Of a stretch of DNA of 64,000 bases, positions 8,728-19,372 are shown piece after piece. A program made the position numbers and the translations under genes. A model generated the notes under the pieces. The model saw only the letters and a program-made list of their open reading frames with translations, was not told the origin of the DNA and did no database searches. The stretch spans positions 1 through 64,000 of the forward strand of contig NZ_JOBF01000002.1 of the NCBI RefSeq assembly GCF_000718635.1, in the 5' to 3' direction. Source of the stretch: Streptomyces varsoviensis. GTDB taxonomy: Bacteria; Actinomycetota; Actinomycetes; Streptomycetales; Streptomycetaceae. Every line of letters starts with the position of its first letter. Position 1 is the stretch's first letter.

Positions 8728-10290
8728 GTGAGAGGTTCACCGACGATCCTGCATCTGGACATGGACGCCTTCTACGCCGCGGCGGAACAGGCGGCCAAGC
8801 CCAGCCTGCGCGGGAAACCGGTCGTGGTCGGCGGCATCGGGCCGCGCGGGGTGGTCTCCACGGCCTCGTACGAGGCGCGGGTCTTCGGGGTGCACTCGGC
8901 GATGGCGACGGCCCAGGCGCGCCGGCTGTGTCCCAATGCCGCCTACCTGACGCCCCGGTTCACGCTGTACCGCCAAGTGAGTGAACGGGTCATGGAACTG
9001 CTCGGCGAGCTGTCGCCGCTCGTCGAGCCGCTCAGCCTCGACGAGGCGTTCGTGGACCTGGAGGCGGGCGGCTCGCTCCCGCCCGCGGCCACCTCGGCGC
9101 AGATCCGGGCCGTGGGCGAGCGGCTGCGGCGCGACATCCAGGCGGCCACGGGGCTCAGCGGGTCGGTGGGGCTCGCCGGGTCCAAGATGCTCGCCAAGAT
9201 CGCCTCCGAGGCGGCCAAACCCGACGGGCTGGTCCTGATAGAGCCGGGCACGGAGCTGGAGCTGCTGGGGCCCATGCCGGTGCGCACGATCCCCGGCGTC
9301 GGACCGGCGACCGCCGAGACGCTGCGCCGGGCGGGCATCGGCACGGTCGCCGAGACCGCCGAGGCGGGGGAGGCGGAGCTGGTGCGGCTGCTGGGCAAGG
9401 CGCACGGCGCCGGGCTGTACGCGCTGGCCACGGGCCACGACGACCGGCCGGTCGTCGCCGAGCGGGACGCGAAGTCCATCTCCGTGGAGGACACCTTCCA
9501 GGAGGACGTGACCGACCGGACCCGGGTGCAACTGGAGATCATGCGCCTGGCCGACCGGTGCGTACAGCGGCTGCGGGCCGCCGGGCGGTCCGGCCGGACC
9601 GTGGTGATCAAGGTGCGGCGCTACGACTTCTCCACGCTGACCCGCTCGGAGACGCTGCGCGGGCCCACCGACGACCCGGGGGTGGTCCGGGAGGCGGCGG
9701 GGCGGCTCATCGAGGGCGTGGACACCACGGCGGGCGTGCGGCTGCTGGGCGTCGGCGTCACGGGGCTCGCCGACTACACCCAGGAGGACCTGTTCGCCCA
9801 GGCGGCCACCGCGCGCTCGGAGCGGGAGCGGGAGGAGGCCGCGGCGGCGCGCCCGGCGGGGGCTGCCGGGGAGCCGGCGGCCGCCGGGGGAGGGGCGGGC
9901 GAGGCGGAGCGGGAGGAGGCGCCGCCGCGCCGCTGGCTGCCGGGCCTGGACGTGCGCCACACCGAGTTCGGCGAGGGCTGGGTCCAGGGCAGCGGCGTCG
10001 GCCGGGTCACCGTGCGGTTCGAGACGCCCTGGTCCGCGCCGGGCCGCGTACGGACCTTCCCCGTCGACGACCCCGACCTCGAACCGGCGGAGCCACTGCC
10101 GCTCGTACGGGATGTCGAGGGCCGGCCTTCCGCCGAGGGCCGGGCTCCAGATTACCGGCCTCCCGCCGACGGTCAGCCCTCGGAGCCCGAGATCCGGCCG
10201 AAATCCGGGCCCGGGGAGGCGTCCGGGGCGGCGGGGGCCGGGGAGTCCGGGGCGGGGGACCGGCCCGGGGCGGAGGCGTCCAGGCCGTAG
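8728..10290 (+). CDS. dinB: DNA polymerase IV (Y family, DinB)
   Basis: A 520-aa translesion polymerase. Residues 1-350 contain the Y-family signatures: H-L-D-M-D-A-F-Y-A-A at the start, Y-E-A-R-V-F-G-V, and the catalytic S-L-D-E-A-F-V-D. A helix-hairpin-helix (I-P-G-V-G-P-A-T-A) and little-finger domain follow. Residues about 365-400 and 455-520 are low-complexity Ala/Gly/Pro/Glu tails around a short conserved segment (about 405-450), making it longer than the usual 350-410 aa. The last 118 bp overlap the 3' end of the opposite-strand PRC-barrel gene. GTG start at 8728 has little ribosome-site support. Confidence 0.93.
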   Translation: MRGSPTILHLDMDAFYAAAEQAAKPSLRGKPVVVGGIGPRGVVSTASYEARVFGVHSAMATAQARRLCPNAAYLTPRFTLYRQVSERVMELLGELSPLVEPLSLDEAFVDLEAGGSLPPAATSAQIRAVGERLRRDIQAATGLSGSVGLAGSKMLAKIASEAAKPDGLVLIEPGTELELLGPMPVRTIPGVGPATAETLRRAGIGTVAETAEAGEAELVRLLGKAHGAGLYALATGHDDRPVVAERDAKSISVEDTFQEDVTDRTRVQLEIMRLADRCVQRLRAAGRSGRTVVIKVRRYDFSTLTRSETLRGPTDDPGVVREAAGRLIEGVDTTAGVRLLGVGVTGLADYTQEDLFAQAATARSEREREEAAAARPAGAAGEPAAAGGGAGEAEREEAPPRRWLPGLDVRHTEFGEGWVQGSGVGRVTVRFETPWSAPGRVRTFPVDDPDLEPAEPLPLVRDVEGRPSAEGRAPDYRPPADGQPSEPEIRPKSGPGEASGAAGAGESGAGDRPGAEASRP

Positions 10291-10583
10291 TGGTGGTAGA
10301 GCTGGAGCTCCTGCTCCGGGGAGAGGTGGCGGCCGACGCCGAAGTCCGGCGCGTCCTTGATCAGCGCCCGGTCGTACGGGACGCGCAGCGTGTCCGCGAC
10401 GAGGTCGCTCGGTTCCAGCGGCACGAACGCGTCGCGGCTGAACAGGCCGGTGCGCACGGCGGCCCACTCGGGGGCGCCCGTGGCGTCGTCGAGGTACACC
10501 TCGTCCACCGTGCCGATCTTGGCGCCGTTGCGGTCGAACGCCTTGCGGCCGATGAGTCCGCGTGGATCGATGTCGGTCTGCAA
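10173..10583 (-). CDS. PRC-barrel domain protein
   Basis: A 136-aa protein whose first 100 residues form a PRC-barrel domain (I-G-R-K-A-F-D-R-N-G, I-G-T-V-D-E-V-Y-L-D-D). PRC barrels occur in RNA processing and stress-related proteins; this solitary form is common in actinobacteria with no fixed role. The start is set at TTG 10583 because GGAGG lies 6-10 nt before it. The Pro/Ala/Gly/Ser-rich C-terminus (about 100-136) is encoded opposite the last 118 bp of dinB, so the two convergent genes share coding sequence. Confidence 0.85.
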   Translation of the reverse strand: MQTDIDPRGLIGRKAFDRNGAKIGTVDEVYLDDATGAPEWAAVRTGLFSRDAFVPLEPSDLVADTLRVPYDRALIKDAPDFGVGRHLSPEQELQLYHHYGLDASAPGRSPAPDSPAPAAPDASPGPDFGRISGSEG

Positions 10584-10702
10584 GAGGTCCTCCAAAGTAG
10601 CCGGGCCCGGGGGCCCGCGAGATCACAACTACTGCCCGAGACCTACGAAAAGCCACATTTCGCCAACTGGCCACTTGAGGGATCAGCCGCAGATCGCGCT
10701 GG

Positions 10703-10708
10703 TAGGCT
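10703..10708 (+). promoter_or_regulatory. Probable -10 element of the glycine riboswitch-gcvP transcript
   Basis: TAGGCT at 10703-10708 would start transcription near 10715, just before the first aptamer stem. No good -35 hexamer is spaced 17-18 nt away. Confidence 0.4.
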
Positions 10709-10726
10709 GGCAGGCGGCCGCAGACC

Positions 10727-10950
10727 CTGTGCGGGAGAGTCCTCCGAAGGCTTCGTCGGAGGCGCCGAAGGAGCAAATCCTCCCCGGAATCTCTCAGGCA
10801 CACGTACCGCACGGACGAGGTCACTCTGGAAAGCAGGGCGGGCCACGCACCGGAACAGCGCCGAAGCCCCTCCTCACCGACGGTGAAAGCCGGTTCGCCC
10901 CGGGCGGCCCGGTGAAGCTCTCAGGTTGAGATGACAGAGGGGGAGGCCGT
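10727..10950 (+). promoter_or_regulatory. Tandem glycine riboswitch
   Basis: Two glycine-aptamer-like units in series. The first (about 10727-10838) shows GCGGGAGAGT, GGCGCCGAAGGAGCAA, CTCTCAGGCA and ACTCTGGAAAGC in the expected order. The second (about 10840-10950) shows GCGCCGAAG, GTGAAGCTCTCAGGTT and GACAGAGG. This is the classic leader in front of the glycine cleavage P gene; glycine binding switches expression on. A purine-rich stretch and then the gcvP ribosome site follow. Confidence 0.88.
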
Positions 10951-11008
10951 CCGGGTACCCGCGCCACGGTGCCCCTCGCAGGTCGCGACGACCAGGAGGC
11001 CCCCGCAG

Positions 11009-13903
<2,895 letters not shown>

Positions 13904-13923
13904 CGCCCTTCCCCTCATGAGTC

Positions 13924-13957
13924 GGGGCCGGTTCGGCGGGTTCGCCGGGCCGGCCCC
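13924..13957. terminator. Bidirectional terminator between convergent genes
   Basis: GGGGCCGG (13924-13931) pairs with CCGGCCCC (13950-13957), with inner CGGCG/CGCCG pairs, between the stops of gcvP and the opposite-strand DUF5999 gene. Confidence 0.7.
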
Positions 13958-13978
13958 TTCGGTTGCGCTGTGCGTCGC

Positions 13979-14185
13979 CTAGGCGGCGGTCATCACGTGC
14001 TCGGTGCCGAGCGGCCGGTGCGGGGCGATGATCTGCCCGTCCGGCAGCAGCTCACCGGTGTCCTCGAAGAGCAGGACGCCGTTGCACAGCAGGCTCCAGC
14101 CCTGTTCCGGGTGGTGCGCCACAAGATGGGCGGCCTCACGGTCGGTGGAGTCGGCTGTCGGGCACGGTGGCTGGTGCTGGCACAT
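13979..14185 (-). CDS. DUF5999 family small protein
   Basis: A 68-aa protein beginning M-C-Q-H-Q-P-P-C-P and containing H-H-P-E-Q-G-W-S-L-L-C-N-G-V and D-T-G-E-L-L-P-D-G. This pattern is a small, streptomycete-wide family (DUF5999) of unknown function with conserved Cys and His that might bind metal. The start was placed at this Met because the family always begins there; a longer ORF reaches 14245. It converges with gcvP. Confidence 0.8.
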   Translation of the reverse strand: MCQHQPPCPTADSTDREAAHLVAHHPEQGWSLLCNGVLLFEDTGELLPDGQIIAPHRPLGTEHVMTAA

Positions 14186-14539
14186 GGATGGGTTCTTTCG
14201 CTGCGGTGAGTTGAGTTCGCTGCGGCTGCTCGATGCGGTTTTCAAAGCCGCCCCCCGTTGTCAATTCAGTCGGTCAGTCCCAGTGTTGCCCTACGGGCGT
14301 GATTTCGCAGGGATTTCCCGGGAGCTCTCCTCTGCTGGAGGAAGACGCGTCACCCACGAGGACGGTTGCCGCCAACAGCCCGGTCTCTTCGGGTGGTTCG
14401 GGATGGTCATTGTGGACTAGTCCGCGTGATGGACACCCGGGGGACCGCTGGGGCGGGAGGGGCGGCGGTGCGGGCGCGACGAAGCGCCCCACGACCGAGA
14501 GCCGTGGGGCGCGCTCGTACGGGCCGGCCGTACGTCCGT
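14186..14539. other. 354-bp gap with promoter region and terminator
   Basis: No convincing gene. It should hold the promoter of the DUF5999 gene (minus strand). At 14484-14512 GCGCCCCACG and CGTGGGGCGC form a perfect 10-bp stem with a 9-nt loop, placed to terminate the minus-strand gene that ends at 14540. Base composition around 14240-14420 is less GC-rich than the flanks. Confidence 0.6.
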
Positions 14540-15130
14540 TCAGGCGGGGGAGCCGAGCAGCGGCGTCGGGGTGAGCCGGTGGGTGAGCACCGGCAGCAGA
14601 TCGGCGACGCGGTGCGGACGGTGCGCGGCGATGCCGGGCGGCGCGGGGGCCAGCGGCACCAGCAGGTCGCCGGGGGCCGACCGGCAGCTCGACGGGTCGG
14701 CGAGGTGGTCGCCGTGCAGCCAGAGCGTGACCATGTAGAGCTCGGGTACGGACAGCAGCCGGGGCTGGTAGGCGGTGGTCAGCGACTCGGCCTGGCGCAG
14801 GGCCCGTTCGGTCGAGGCGACGTAGGGGCCCTCGAAGAAGTGCGAGAACGCCCAGCCGTCGGGGGTGAGCATCGTCTCCGCCGCTGCCGCCGCGCCCGGT
14901 TCGGCGCCCCGGATGAGGAACCGCCAGCCCGTGAGCCGGGTTCGTGGCCGGCCGCCGAGCGCGGTGATCTGGTCCAGGACGTACACCGGGAGCGGGGAGA
15001 CCGGGGTGGGCTGGCCCTGGAGGGCCTTGAGGGACGGGGTGCGCGCCGCGCGGACGGCGGTGGGGGAACCGAGGGCCGCGAGGACGCTGCGCAGTGCGGG
15101 GGCTGGGGCTGGGGGGACATGCAGCGGCAT
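14540..15130 (-). CDS. Conserved hypothetical protein
   Basis: A 196-aa protein with no domain I can name. It has a Pro/Ala-rich start, a central segment with many Trp, Phe and Tyr (G-W-A-F-S-H-F-F-E-G-P-Y near residue 92) and R-Q-A-E-S-L-T near 113, and no membrane segments or signal peptide. Codon use is that of a real gene. A hairpin at its 3' side and an isolated position suggest a single-gene transcript. GAGAGG lies about 9 nt before the ATG. Confidence 0.65.
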   Translation of the reverse strand: MPLHVPPAPAPALRSVLAALGSPTAVRAARTPSLKALQGQPTPVSPLPVYVLDQITALGGRPRTRLTGWRFLIRGAEPGAAAAAETMLTPDGWAFSHFFEGPYVASTERALRQAESLTTAYQPRLLSVPELYMVTLWLHGDHLADPSSCRSAPGDLLVPLAPAPPGIAAHRPHRVADLLPVLTHRLTPTPLLGSPA

Positions 15131-15613
15131 GGTGTATCGCCTCTCACTCAGGAGACACGGTGGTGCTGGGCAGGTGCGGACGGCGCTGTCAGCGTGCGGG
15201 GTCAGAGGGGGGCCGGAACCGACTGCCGGGGCGCCAACTCTCTGCCTCGTTCGCGAAGTTTATACGACAGGTGTTCATATGGTGTTTCACCTAGCCGTGT
15301 CGGGCATTGCTGACAAGGCGTATTCAGGACCGGCCTTCCAGGCGATTTCGTATATTCTGCGACCGGCCCGCGCCCGCCACCTCGTGTTATTCCTCCGGAA
15401 CGGTAGGCCGGATAACGTCGGTGCTTATCGCCGAGAATGTGCGATGTCCTGGGACATGTCGCTATGCCGGTTGAATGTGCCGCCGTGCGATTCGTTGAGA
15501 TCGTACCGGGCAACACATTTCGACGTAGCGTTATCGATCACATTCCTGGGCATCATCAGACGTGACACCAGCGGCTGACGTCGTGGTCGACCCAGTCGAG
15601 GAAGGACGCTTCG
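15131..15613. other. 483-bp AT-richer intergenic region
   Basis: No supported gene. Composition is clearly less GC-rich than the surroundings, with runs such as GTTTATACGACAG, CATATGG and GTTATTCC. It carries a palindrome ATGTCC-TG-GGACAT at 15444-15457 followed by a further CGTTATCGATCAC segment. It probably holds promoters for the two divergent genes (14540 minus, 15614 plus). Short ORFs here lack codon bias. Confidence 0.55.
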
Positions 15614-17122
15614 ATGGGGGAGAAGGTCGTGGCCGCCGGGTTCGACCTGTCCGACCGGCAGCGCCACCGCGGAAAACTCCGGCAGTGTCTGGAGGGATTG
15701 GCGAGGCTGCTGGAGGACAGTCGCTTCGACCGCCCACGGAACCTCATGGGGCTGGAGATCGAGCTGAATCTCGCGGGCCCCGACGGGGCCCCGAGAATGA
15801 TGAATGCCGAGGTGCTGGAGCGCATTGCGAGCCGCGATTTCCAGACCGAACTCGGTCAGTTCAACCTTGAAGTGAACGTCGTCCCCCACCGGCTGCGCGG
15901 CCGGGTTCTCGACCGGCTCGCGGAAGAGCTGGGCACCGGCCTCGGCTACGCCGACCGAAGAGCCCGGGAAATCGGCGCCGGAATAGTGATGATCGGCATC
16001 CTGCCCACCCTCGCCGCCGACGACCTCGTGCTCGGCAACCTCTCCGACGTCGACCGCTACATGCGGCTCAACGACGAGATGGTCGCCGCCCGCGGCGAGA
16101 ACTTCACCATAGACATCGACGGCGTCGAACGGCTCACCTGCGCCTTCCGGTCCATCGCCCCCGAATCGGCCTGTACGTCCGTACAACTGCACCTCCAGGT
16201 GACGCCCGGCCGGTTCGCCGCCGTCTGGAACGCCGCCCAGGCGATCGCCGCCGCACAGATCGCCGTGGGCGCCAACTCGCCGTTTCTCTTCGGGCGCGAG
16301 CTGTGGCGCGAGTCCCGGCCGCCGCTGTTCGTCCAGTCCACCGACACCCGCCCGCCGGAGCTGAAGGCCCAGGGCGTACGCCCGCGCACCTGGTTCGGGG
16401 AGCGCTGGATCACCGACGCGTTCGACCTCTTCGAGGAGAACGTGCGCTACTTCCCGCCCCTGCTGCCGATCTGCGGCGACCAGGACCCGATGCGCGTGCT
16501 CGACGCCGGGGGCGTCCCCTCCCTCCAGGAACTCGTGCTGCACAACGGCACCGTCTACCGCTGGAACCGGCCGGTCTACGACGTCGCCGGCGGCGTCCCC
16601 CACCTGCGCGTCGAGAACCGCGTCCTGCCCGCCGGCCCCACCGTCGTCGACGTCATCGCCAACACCGCCTTCTACTACGGGCTGGTCCGCGCCCTCGCCG
16701 ACGAGCCGCGACCGGTGTGGACGCGGCTCCCGTTCGCCGTGGCCGCCGACAACTTCGAGGCCGCCTGCCGGCACGGCATCGACGCCACGCTGCGCTGGCC
16801 GCGCCGGAGCCGGGGCGTCGGCGCGGGAATCACGGCGGTCCCGGCCGTACAACTCGTCCGCGAGGAACTGCTGCCGCTGGCCGCCGCGGGCCTCGACGCC
16901 TGGGGCGTCGAACCGGCCGACCGCGACCGCTATCTGAAGGTCATCGAGGAACGCTGCCGACGGCGCGTCAACGGCGCGTCCTGGCAGGCGGCCACCTACC
17001 ACGACGCGCTGACATCGGGCCTGGAACGGGACGCCGCCCTCGCGGCCACCACGCGCCGCTACTGCGAACTGGCGCGGACGGGAGAGCCGGTGCATACGTG
17101 GCCGGTGGGGGCGGAGGGCTGA
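15614..17122 (+). CDS. Glutamate-cysteine ligase family (GCS2-like) protein
   Basis: A 502-aa ATP-dependent carboxylate-amine ligase of the GCS2 family. M-G-L-E-I-E-L-N-L near residue 45 is the family's ATP/Mg-binding strand, with later G-Q-F-N-L-E-V-N-V and Q-L-H-L-Q-V motifs. Relatives ligate glutamate to cysteine or another amine. Actinomycetes make mycothiol and ergothioneine, so the substrate here may not be cysteine. GGAAGGA precedes the ATG. It stands alone after a long AT-richer leader region. Confidence 0.83.
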   Translation: MGEKVVAAGFDLSDRQRHRGKLRQCLEGLARLLEDSRFDRPRNLMGLEIELNLAGPDGAPRMMNAEVLERIASRDFQTELGQFNLEVNVVPHRLRGRVLDRLAEELGTGLGYADRRAREIGAGIVMIGILPTLAADDLVLGNLSDVDRYMRLNDEMVAARGENFTIDIDGVERLTCAFRSIAPESACTSVQLHLQVTPGRFAAVWNAAQAIAAAQIAVGANSPFLFGRELWRESRPPLFVQSTDTRPPELKAQGVRPRTWFGERWITDAFDLFEENVRYFPPLLPICGDQDPMRVLDAGGVPSLQELVLHNGTVYRWNRPVYDVAGGVPHLRVENRVLPAGPTVVDVIANTAFYYGLVRALADEPRPVWTRLPFAVAADNFEAACRHGIDATLRWPRRSRGVGAGITAVPAVQLVREELLPLAAAGLDAWGVEPADRDRYLKVIEERCRRRVNGASWQAATYHDALTSGLERDAALAATTRRYCELARTGEPVHTWPVGAEG

Positions 17123-17310
17123 GGCCCGCGACCACCGGGCGCTGCCGCGGCGGGCGGTGTGCCCCCGTGTCGGCCGGGGCCGGGGCGTCGGGCAAGCTAT
17201 GACGGTTCCCACCGTCTTATGGGGCGGGCTTACTCACGGTGCGGGACGGGGCGGGGCTTTGCGCGTGGGTCTCACGGGCGGAGGCAGGGCGCTGGTGAGA
17301 TGGTGCGCGA

Positions 17311-18159
17311 GTGAAGCGGTTGTCGCAGAAGAGCGGTGTCGCGGAAGTGGAGCATGGTGTGCTGCGGGAGGCGCGTGACGTGGAGATGTCCCTGCCCGAA
17401 CAGGGGTTGTCGCGGCGGGTCCTGCGCAACGAGACGCTCCTGGTGCTGGCCCTGTCGCTCGGCGCCAGCGGAGTATCGGCGCTGATCAGCTTCGTCGGCT
17501 CGGTCACCCGGCCCGGCGCGCTGAAGAACCAGGCCGCCACGCTCGTCGGCTCCCACGCCCCGGGCCGCCCCTGGCTGGACCTCGCGTGGCAGCTCTTCGG
17601 CATCGCCACGGCCCTGGTGCCGGTGTTCTTGGTGGCCCACCTGCTGCTGCGCGAAGGCGTGGGGCTGCGGGCGATCGGGTTCGACCGTCGACGGCCCGGT
17701 TTCGACCTGCGGTGGGGGATCGCGGTCGCCGCCGCCATCGGCGGCACCGGGCTCCTCTTCTACCTCGGCGTACGGGCCGCCGGCTTCAACCTCACGGTCG
17801 TACCGGAGTCGCTGCCCCACGTGTGGTGGAAGATCCCGGTGCTCATCGCCTCCGCCGTGCAGAACGCCGTGCTGGAAGAGGTCATCGTCGTCGGCTACCT
17901 GCTGCGCCGACTGGGACAGACGGGCTGGTCGCCGATGGCCGCCCTGGTGGCCAGCGCGGTGCTGCGCGGCTCGTACCACCTGTACCAGGGCATCGGCGGG
18001 CTGCTCGGCAACATGGCGATGGGCGTCGTCTTCGTCCTGCTCTACCGGCGGTGGGGGCGGGTCGGCCCGCTGGTCGCCGCGCACTCGCTCATCGACATCG
18101 TGGCCTTCGTCGGGTACGCGCTGCTGGCGGGGAAGGTGGGGTGGCTGCCCACCGCCTGA
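17311..18159 (+). CDS. CPBP family intramembrane metalloprotease
   Basis: A 282-aa polytopic membrane protein with about seven hydrophobic helices. The CPBP (Abi) motifs are present: E189-E190 in L-E-E-V-I-V-V-G-Y, a His in S-Y-H-L-Y-Q-G, and H-S-L-I-D near the end. Relatives cut membrane proteins or process prenylated or peptide substrates. The GTG at 17311 is used; a second candidate start is ATG 17386 (shorter by 25 residues), and neither has a strong ribosome site. Converges with the PhzF gene. Confidence 0.85.
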   Translation: MKRLSQKSGVAEVEHGVLREARDVEMSLPEQGLSRRVLRNETLLVLALSLGASGVSALISFVGSVTRPGALKNQAATLVGSHAPGRPWLDLAWQLFGIATALVPVFLVAHLLLREGVGLRAIGFDRRRPGFDLRWGIAVAAAIGGTGLLFYLGVRAAGFNLTVVPESLPHVWWKIPVLIASAVQNAVLEEVIVVGYLLRRLGQTGWSPMAALVASAVLRGSYHLYQGIGGLLGNMAMGVVFVLLYRRWGRVGPLVAAHSLIDIVAFVGYALLAGKVGWLPTA

Positions 18160-18165
18160 GCCTCG

Positions 18166-18191
18166 CCGCCCCCTCGTCGCGTCAGGGGCGG
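18166..18191. terminator. Bidirectional hairpin between convergent genes
   Basis: CCGCCCC (18166-18172) and GGGGCGG (18185-18191) form a 7-bp stem with a 12-nt loop, overlapping the stop codon of the minus-strand PhzF gene. Confidence 0.5.
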
Positions 18192-19006
18192 GGCAGCAGT
18201 TCGCCGTCGATGACGGTGACGGCCGTGCCGGTGAGGAGGGTGCGGTCGCCGCGCAGCCTGGTGCGTACGAGGCCGGTGCGGGCGGAGCCCTGAAAGCCGG
18301 TCAGGTCGCGGCGGCCGAGGCGGGCGGACCAGAAGGGGGCGAGGACGGTGTGCGCGCTGCCGGTGACGGGGTCCTCGTCGATGCCGACGTTCGGGAAGAA
18401 GCAGCGCGAGACGAAGTCGTAGCCGCGGGCCGGGTCCTCGGCGGCGGCCGTGGCGATCACGCCGCGCCGCGAGCAGCGGGCGAGCGCCGCCGAGTCCGGG
18501 GCCAGGGCCCGTACCGTCTTCTCGTCGGCCAGTTCCACCAGCAGATCGCCGACGTCCGGCCCCGAGTCGTGGACGGAAACCGGTTCGGCGCCGAGGGCCT
18601 GGGACAAGCCGGCGGGCGCCTCGAACGGCGTCACCGGCGACGTCGGAAAGTCCAGGGTGATGGACCCGTCCTCCCGCGCGGTCGCCGTGAGAACACCGCA
18701 GCGGGCCGCGAAGGAGACGGTCCCGGAGACGGCGCCCGTGGTGCGCAGGACATGCGCCGTCGCCAGCGTGGCGTGGCCGCACATATCGACCTCGGTGGCC
18801 GGAGTGAACCAGCGCAGCGCCCAGTCGGCATCGGACCCCTCGGGAAGCGGGTGGGCGAAGGCCGTCTCGGAGAGGTTGACCTCGGCGGCGACCCGCTGGA
18901 GCCAGGCGTCGTCGGGGAAGGCGTCGGCGTCGGGCAGGAACAGAACCCCGGCCGGGTTGCCGCCGAAGGCACGGTCGGTGAAGGCGTCCACGATTCGAAT
19001 CCGCAT
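18182..19006 (-). CDS. PhzF family isomerase/epimerase
   Basis: A 274-aa PhzF-fold protein. It has the N-L-S-E47-T-A-F motif with the catalytic Glu, D-M-C-G-H-A-T-L-A, and G-S-A-H-T in the second half. PhzF proteins isomerise small carboxylic acids (in phenazine synthesis, dihydro-hydroxyanthranilate); most genomic copies have unknown substrates. No phenazine genes are nearby. Start set at M-R-I-R-I-V-D-A-F-T, the normal N-terminus; the ORF runs on to a GTG at 19141 without support. Confidence 0.88.
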   Translation of the reverse strand: MRIRIVDAFTDRAFGGNPAGVLFLPDADAFPDDAWLQRVAAEVNLSETAFAHPLPEGSDADWALRWFTPATEVDMCGHATLATAHVLRTTGAVSGTVSFAARCGVLTATAREDGSITLDFPTSPVTPFEAPAGLSQALGAEPVSVHDSGPDVGDLLVELADEKTVRALAPDSAALARCSRRGVIATAAAEDPARGYDFVSRCFFPNVGIDEDPVTGSAHTVLAPFWSARLGRRDLTGFQGSARTGLVRTRLRGDRTLLTGTAVTVIDGELLPRP

Positions 19007-19359
19007 GGCAGGGACCGTAGCCGCGCGAGGAACGCGCAGGCCACGGCCAATTCCCGGAAAGTGGCCCGGCTGTGCCATTGCCCTATGGGCCGCTGGGTTG
19101 CCCGGCTGCTTGGCCGTTCGTCTGCCTGGCTTCCCGGTCACCCGGTCACCTGGCCGCCTGGTGTCGGGCCCACGGTCCGTATCTGCGGAGCTACGGCGAC
19201 GGCTACGGCTACGGCTGCGGCGCGGCGGCGAGTCGCTGAAGGCTACGGACGTCCACTCCGGTCGCTTCCCATACCGGGCTACGGGCCCTGCTCACCGCGA
19301 GCCGCGCCGCGGCGTGTGGTGCGACTACCGCTGCCCCGGGGACTATCGCGTGCCCGGGA
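19007..19359. other. 353-bp gap with low-complexity repeats
   Basis: No gene seen. It contains GGCTACGGCTACGGCT-type repetition (about 19198-19220), strings of CCGG-rich direct repeats (about 19090-19160) and, at its right end, the 17-bp tandem repeat listed separately. It should include the promoter of the minus-strand PhzF gene. Confidence 0.6.
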
Positions 19360-19372
19360 CTACCGCGTGCCC
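19321..19372. repeat. 17-bp tandem repeat over a transporter stop codon
   Basis: GGGACTATCGCGTGCCC (19339-19355) and GGGACTACCGCGTGCCC (19356-19372) are tandem copies with one mismatch. A third degenerate copy (GCGACTACCGCTGCCCC) lies at 19321-19337. On the minus strand each unit carries a TAG; the one at 19360-19362 ends the DMT transporter gene. Confidence 0.75.

Noticed and set aside
15202..15578. Small ORFs in the AT-richer gap (104 aa minus, part of a 237-aa plus frame)
   Set aside because: Third-position composition is not coding-like and no motif or ribosome site is visible.
18182..19006. PhzF as a sign of a phenazine cluster
   Set aside because: No other phenazine genes nearby; stand-alone PhzF homologues are common.
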